This document shows positions 51,601 to 57,600 of a stretch of 64,000 bases of DNA, piece by piece. Source of the stretch: Siphonodentalium dalli (taxonomy: Eukaryota > Mollusca > Scaphopoda > Gadilida > Siphonodentaliidae); contig CP136061.1 in assembly GCA_032622095.1 (NCBI GenBank), positions 129,036,754 through 129,100,753 of the forward strand, in the 5' to 3' direction. The first letter of the stretch is position 1; every line of letters begins with the position of its first letter. A model generated the notes under the pieces. That model was not told where the DNA came from and made no database searches. It worked only from the letters and a program-made list of their open reading frames with translations. The position numbers and the translations under genes were made by a program.

Positions 51601-54600
51601 TTGCACTTTTTGAAGAGACCGCGTCACACTTTTTGACGGAAGAGACCGCTTCCGTAAATAAATAAATGTCAAGATTATTGCTTTAATCGGATTATACCAG
51701 TGATGTTGGCATTAATTAAGGGAGGCCATTAATTAATAAAAGCTTTAGCAATAAAACTAAAAGCTTTTGCAACTCCTTTGTTAGTTAATCCTTATTGTTT
51801 ATTTTAGCGGACACCCACATTACAGCCGTGACCAAATTAAACTTTCAAAGTTACAACTTACATGCATCATGATTCAGACTGTACTAATACAATCTGACAA
51901 TAGTCAATACTACAAACGTATCTTCCAGGCTGCAGTCTAGGAAATAATACTTCTTCCATTTAGTTAAAAAATTAACTACTACTGTAACTTGATAATTGTC
52001 TTGCTTAAATGATAGTTACACAAAACATTTCCAAAAAATTTAAATGTAAAATAACAATTAATTAGGCTAATTTCAGATAAAGTCAAAATTTTTTAGTTTT
52101 ATTTCTTATTTTATGTTTTTAAATTTTTTATTGATGTTATAAAATAAAGCGATAGTTGAAAATTGTCAATTTTCCGTAGTCTCCACTTCTCCCTGAAGTC
52201 TCCCTAAATTTCCTGAAGTCTCCCTAAATTTCCTGGAGGGAGACTTCAAGTCTCCCTGTTCTGAACCCCTAGGCTGAGGCCTGGCTCCACCAGCGCGGCT
52301 CCAGTCATGAAAGGTTTAACAAGAAGTTGCTCTGAAACTTCCGTCTCCAGTCGGCATCATTCTTGATATCTTAGTTTAATCTAATCTTCATAACTATCTT
52401 ATATGACTCACTATAAAAAAATATATAATTACAGGATTTGAAGCAGTGGATCAATGAAAAGCAGGAAGTAGAAATAGTAGACTTGATACTTCGTCTCAGG
52501 GAGAAAATGGTAAATTATATATTATCTCAGAACCAAGCCTGTAAATAGTGTGTCTGTCATTTGCAGAATGAGGTCCCTCAGAGGGTGAATTTAGTGACGC
52601 TATCCCGTACGGTGGGCTAGCATCACAAAATTCACCCTCTGGGAACATCATTCTACTTAGGACTCAACTGCTATGGGAGTCATAGGATCAGATTGAAGTT
52701 CCCCCATTTGAAATTGCTGATGTTCACCCATTAGGCACCCTGATTATGCATTTTATCTGCTGCAAATTAGGGGATATAGCAACTTCCCTGAAGGGAAAAA
52801 GTAAGTAGAAACAATGTTAATTTGAGACAAAAGATACTTCCCAGAAGGTGAGTCCTAAGCAGAATGAGGTCCCCAGAGGGTCAATTTGATGATGCTAGCC
52901 CAACTTGCAGGATAGCGTCACTAAATTCACCCTGTGGGGACCTCAATTCTGCAATTGACAGACACACTATTTCAAGTCTTGATATCTCAGAGCATATGAC
53001 TTTATAGTCCAAAACATCTCTCTACGATTCAGAAGGATAATTGATGTTATTCCATAAGAAAGATAAGTTAAGAAAATATTTTTTCTATGTTGCTAAATTT
53101 GTGCTCATAAAATGTAACCAATGTACCCGACGTAACAACAGGGTACAAAAGTTGTGATGTTTTTCGGCGTACCAAAATTTGCCATATATGAAACAGCCTG
53201 GCTGTTTGTTGTGCATTTTGCTGAACATCTCACAAATGAATGAATGAGATCAATAAGGGAGTGGGTAACCTGTTATCAATAGAACATGCACCTTTCAAGT
53301 TTCACACAATATATGTTTCACATGATAGAGGCATCCCATAGCAGATGAGACCATGCAGAATGAAGTCCCCCAGAGGATGACTCTGGTGAAGCTAGGGTAC
53401 ACAGCAGGCCAGCATCACATAATTCAGCCTCTGGGAACCTCATTCTGCAAATGTCCAGCACCATATTTTGAGGCCTGAGCCTGTGCACATGCAATTATCG
53501 GACATTCAATGACTTTTGAATGAATTATCCATTTTGATGTGTACCCATACCATAGTATGGCTGAAGGGGTCACTCCAGGGTCCGCGCTGGACCGAAATTT
53601 ACTTTTGCCAAATTAAAATATTTTTTGCCAAATTATATTAGCATTTGGCAAATGCTATCCCTGATAGTATCATTTTCTACAACGTTATTTATTATGTTTC
53701 GACACTCGCGGTTTGAAAGACTTTTGATATCGATAGAAAAGCAATTAGTTAATAATTAATTATACTCGCATCTCTATAGTGGTTTATCATACAACAATAA
53801 GCCAATCACCGAACAATACAATGGTAGAAGGGTTGCTAAGTGGTATTGACTTTCCTAAACCTTATAAAACACCACTAATATAATTAATTATGTTTTTAAG
53901 AGTTTCCTGAAAAATGGTAATGATTGACCAATATTTTCAAATTTTCTTGAGGGCTTAAAAAGTGACTTGCCAAAACTTTTGCCAAATGAAAATATTTTTT
54001 GCCAAATGTGAATTATTTTTGCCATTGGCAAATTTGGCAAGTGGCAGCGCGAACCCTGGGTCACTCTCACCAAAAAAAGTGCTGAAGGGTACACAGGGTT
54101 TGAAAATGTGCTGAAGGCTACACAGGGTTTGTGATCGCCACTAACATCGTTACTTAATCTGTGTTTCTGAAAGTCTGGTGCCCATTAGCAGTTTGTTTTC
54201 AGTTCATTTTAATGTTCATTGGAATGTAAACAATTATCCTCTAACAGAAATCATGGCAGATACGAAAACTAAACGTCATTTAGAACGACATTTCAAACCC
54301 TGTGTACCCTTCAGCACATTTTCAAATCCTGTGTACCCTTCAGCACTTTTTTTGGTGAGAGTGACCCCTTCAGTCATAGTATGGTACACATAGTATCGAC
54401 GTCTGGATTGATCACTCAACGTTCATCTGTCTGTCCGTCTGTCGTGCCGTCTGTCCGTCTGACCGTCCGTAGACACTTTATGTGTAATGCGATAACTCAA
54501 ACATTTTCTATCCGATCAGAACCAAATTTTGTATTTGGGTTTCTCAGCCCAAAATACAGATCAAGTTCGAATTTGGGTTTGATCCAAGTTTTTGTTACAG

Positions 54601-57600
54601 AGTTATGGCCCTTTTTCAACTTAGAATTCACGCATGCTGCCATAACTCAAACATCTTTTATTTTTTTATTGGAACAAAATTTGGCATGTAAGTTTCTCAG
54701 CCCAAAATACAGATCGAATTCGAAAAAAATGTTTTGTTTTAACTTTTATAGAAATAAAAACATTTTTTAAATAATAAGAAAAAAAATTGTCATTGACACT
54801 TTCATTTATTTTAGTTTTATACGATTAATTAGGTGTGATATCCTGTTTTGAAAATATGAAGATTTTATTGCAATAGTTGCATGTAATATAATGATATCAA
54901 TAAATTACCATGTGAACATCGAATATCCATATGTATATGAGAGTACATTTTATAGATGTTGTCATGCCAAGTGAAATCTGTTATGAAATGAGTGATGACA
55001 TATGATACAGAGCTCTGGTGGGTTGTTAGATGAAGTCAAAGATGAACAACACTGGTGGCTGGCTAATTGTTTATTCTATCTGTCAAATTGATTAATGGCA
55101 GCATAAGACTCATGTTTCTCCTATTCTTGAAATTTCATTACAGGGTGAGATAAGGGTCCCCTCACCTACCATTATATAAGTGTCTTCTATATTCCATTAA
55201 TCTGCTTCAAAAATAGTTAACCCTTTCCAAGGTTCCCATAGACACATGCTATAATGTACATGGACTCTTCCTCATATCTCTTATCTATTGGTTATCTTTG
55301 CACACTATAGGCGATATTTTGGTGACGTCACAAGTCACGTGTCAAAACATCAACAAACCAGCTGGTAGGCAGAAAGATGGAATCGCAGTGCATTCTCATA
55401 GAAGATATGATCGCGCGTTTGATAATCTAGGAATAAAAACCAAAGTAAAACGTTAAAAAAAAAATCAGGAAATAGTTGTTGTGTTATTGGATGTTCCAAA
55501 TAGACTCGAACATGTTCAGAATAAGATAGGATTGGATAGCAAATATATAATACGCAGAAATATTGTGATCGACGGATATATGAATAAAAGATCGACCTTT
55601 GTTTAGAAAGTTTAAATTTTATCGCAAAATGGTGTGATAATTACAATCTTTCTCAAATTTGTTTCATACTTTGAAATTATTGAACTTCTATCATTTCCAC
55701 TGTAGCACCGCTGTAAATTCTTTTATATAGAGCTGGCTTTGTCTATTTTTCGTTTGTAAATGTTGTTGCTACTATATTTATTTGGTCACTATGAATACCG
55801 AACATAACCGAAACAAGTTAAAATAAGGGGTTTAAGACGGAAATATAAGAATTAAAGTGTGTTGGGATGTGTGCGTATGTAAGCGAGTGATATGTGAAGT
55901 TTGAAGAATTTGGGCAATTAAAAGTTACGTTAATGATAGTTTTATGTACTTTTAAGCCGTCGGCGCATAAGCTAGAGTTCAGCGAGATGGCGGCTATAAC
56001 TATATGATACCGAACAGCTCAAATAAGGCGTATGATATATGATACCGAACAGCTCAAATAAGGCGTACATATAAGGGAAATATATAAAATAAAGTGATAG
56101 TGATGTGTCCAGAAAATCGTTGAGTTTTACTCCCATTTCTCAATAGCAAAGGGCGCCAAGACATTCAACCGAGGGAAAACGGGTGCGGCATTGCATGTTT
56201 TCATGCCCATGGCATATTTCATATCCTTCGGTGAAGCATAAATCACAGACCAAAAGATAACGACTAATCAGTCAAATAATATTTTAGTAACAACTATTTT
56301 GTTCATAGAGTTAAAATAGTCTATGAATTGAGAAATTGAGTAAATGTTCCCTTTGCCCCACTTGCTGTTCAATCAAATAAGTTACCGTACCGGTACTAGA
56401 ATATTCAAATAGTATTATAAATAATTTCACCTTTGAAACCAATAAACAAATGTACTTGCCACAAAGAGACTTACTAAAGTAATTTTTTCAAGTATGGAAC
56501 AACAAAGAGCGTTGAACATTGTTAGTATATTACCGATATCGCTGGATATCGAATGAATAAAGAGCGTTTATCTGTGAAACGAAATGGAAAATTGCTAACT
56601 TTTGTCCCCAGAGTATAGATATATAGGCCTACATAAAACTGTGGATTGGCTATTCGTTTTTTTTTACCGACGTATCTTATATCTCCTTTGAAATTACATA
56701 TACATGCTTTGGATGTTCAAACGGTACTATAGGTTAATTAAACTAGGCCTCAATCGAAAAAATAAACATGGGGTACTTGCCGCTCATGCATGAGCCATGT
56801 CATGTATTTGGCTCATTTTCATTATCAATCATATCAAAATTATATTCGGCGTTGTGCGAATTAATTATACTTTAAATGCATATAAATGATGAATTCGACA
56901 ATGTACATGGGCACAATTACAACGAAGACAACTGAATACGTAAACTTGATGATGCTTGGTTCGTATATATTGGATTATCCAAGCGAATTCACCAAATACA
57001 AAACAATAACAACCGCAGTAATATTCAGACCACGTGTCAGACAATCCTCCAAATTGTCACTATTAATCGTATCTTATGATCATATCCGCGTCAGTTTTTT
57101 CCCCAAATAAATAATGTAATATGATCTTGTGTCAATGTAAGAAATTTACAATAAATATTTCATGTATAAGACGAAAGTATAGCATGTTTTGGGGAAGGCA
57201 TTGTGTGTTTATGTGCTAATCTATACACAGCTGGCCGTTGTTTTGATGGCTTTTGCCTACCATCAGCAAACACACGTGGTCGCTGTGACGTCATTGTTTG
57301 TATACAAAAATATCGCCTATTCACTTCTATCAATTTTTGTATTGACTGATATATTGACCCTTCAGACACATGCTTTCAATTTGAAATTAAAATAATGGCT
57401 AATAGCCAATATGATTTATCTATTCAATGGGTAACAGGCAGATAAATCTACTTGACTATTGTAAGTGATGCCTTGTTTTGAAAATCAATATGGTAGATGT
57501 TGTTAATATTTCCAGGAACCTTATTTTCCCATTTGTTCATATTGTCATGGTTGATTCAATTTTAGGGGCCACAGAGCGCTTAGAAGATTAACATTGAAGG

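Noticed and set aside
54381-54770. 129-codon plus-strand frame
   Set aside because: Made from a GTCCGTCTG-type interspersed repeat; the doubled CTCAGCCCAAAATACAG segments show repeat origin.
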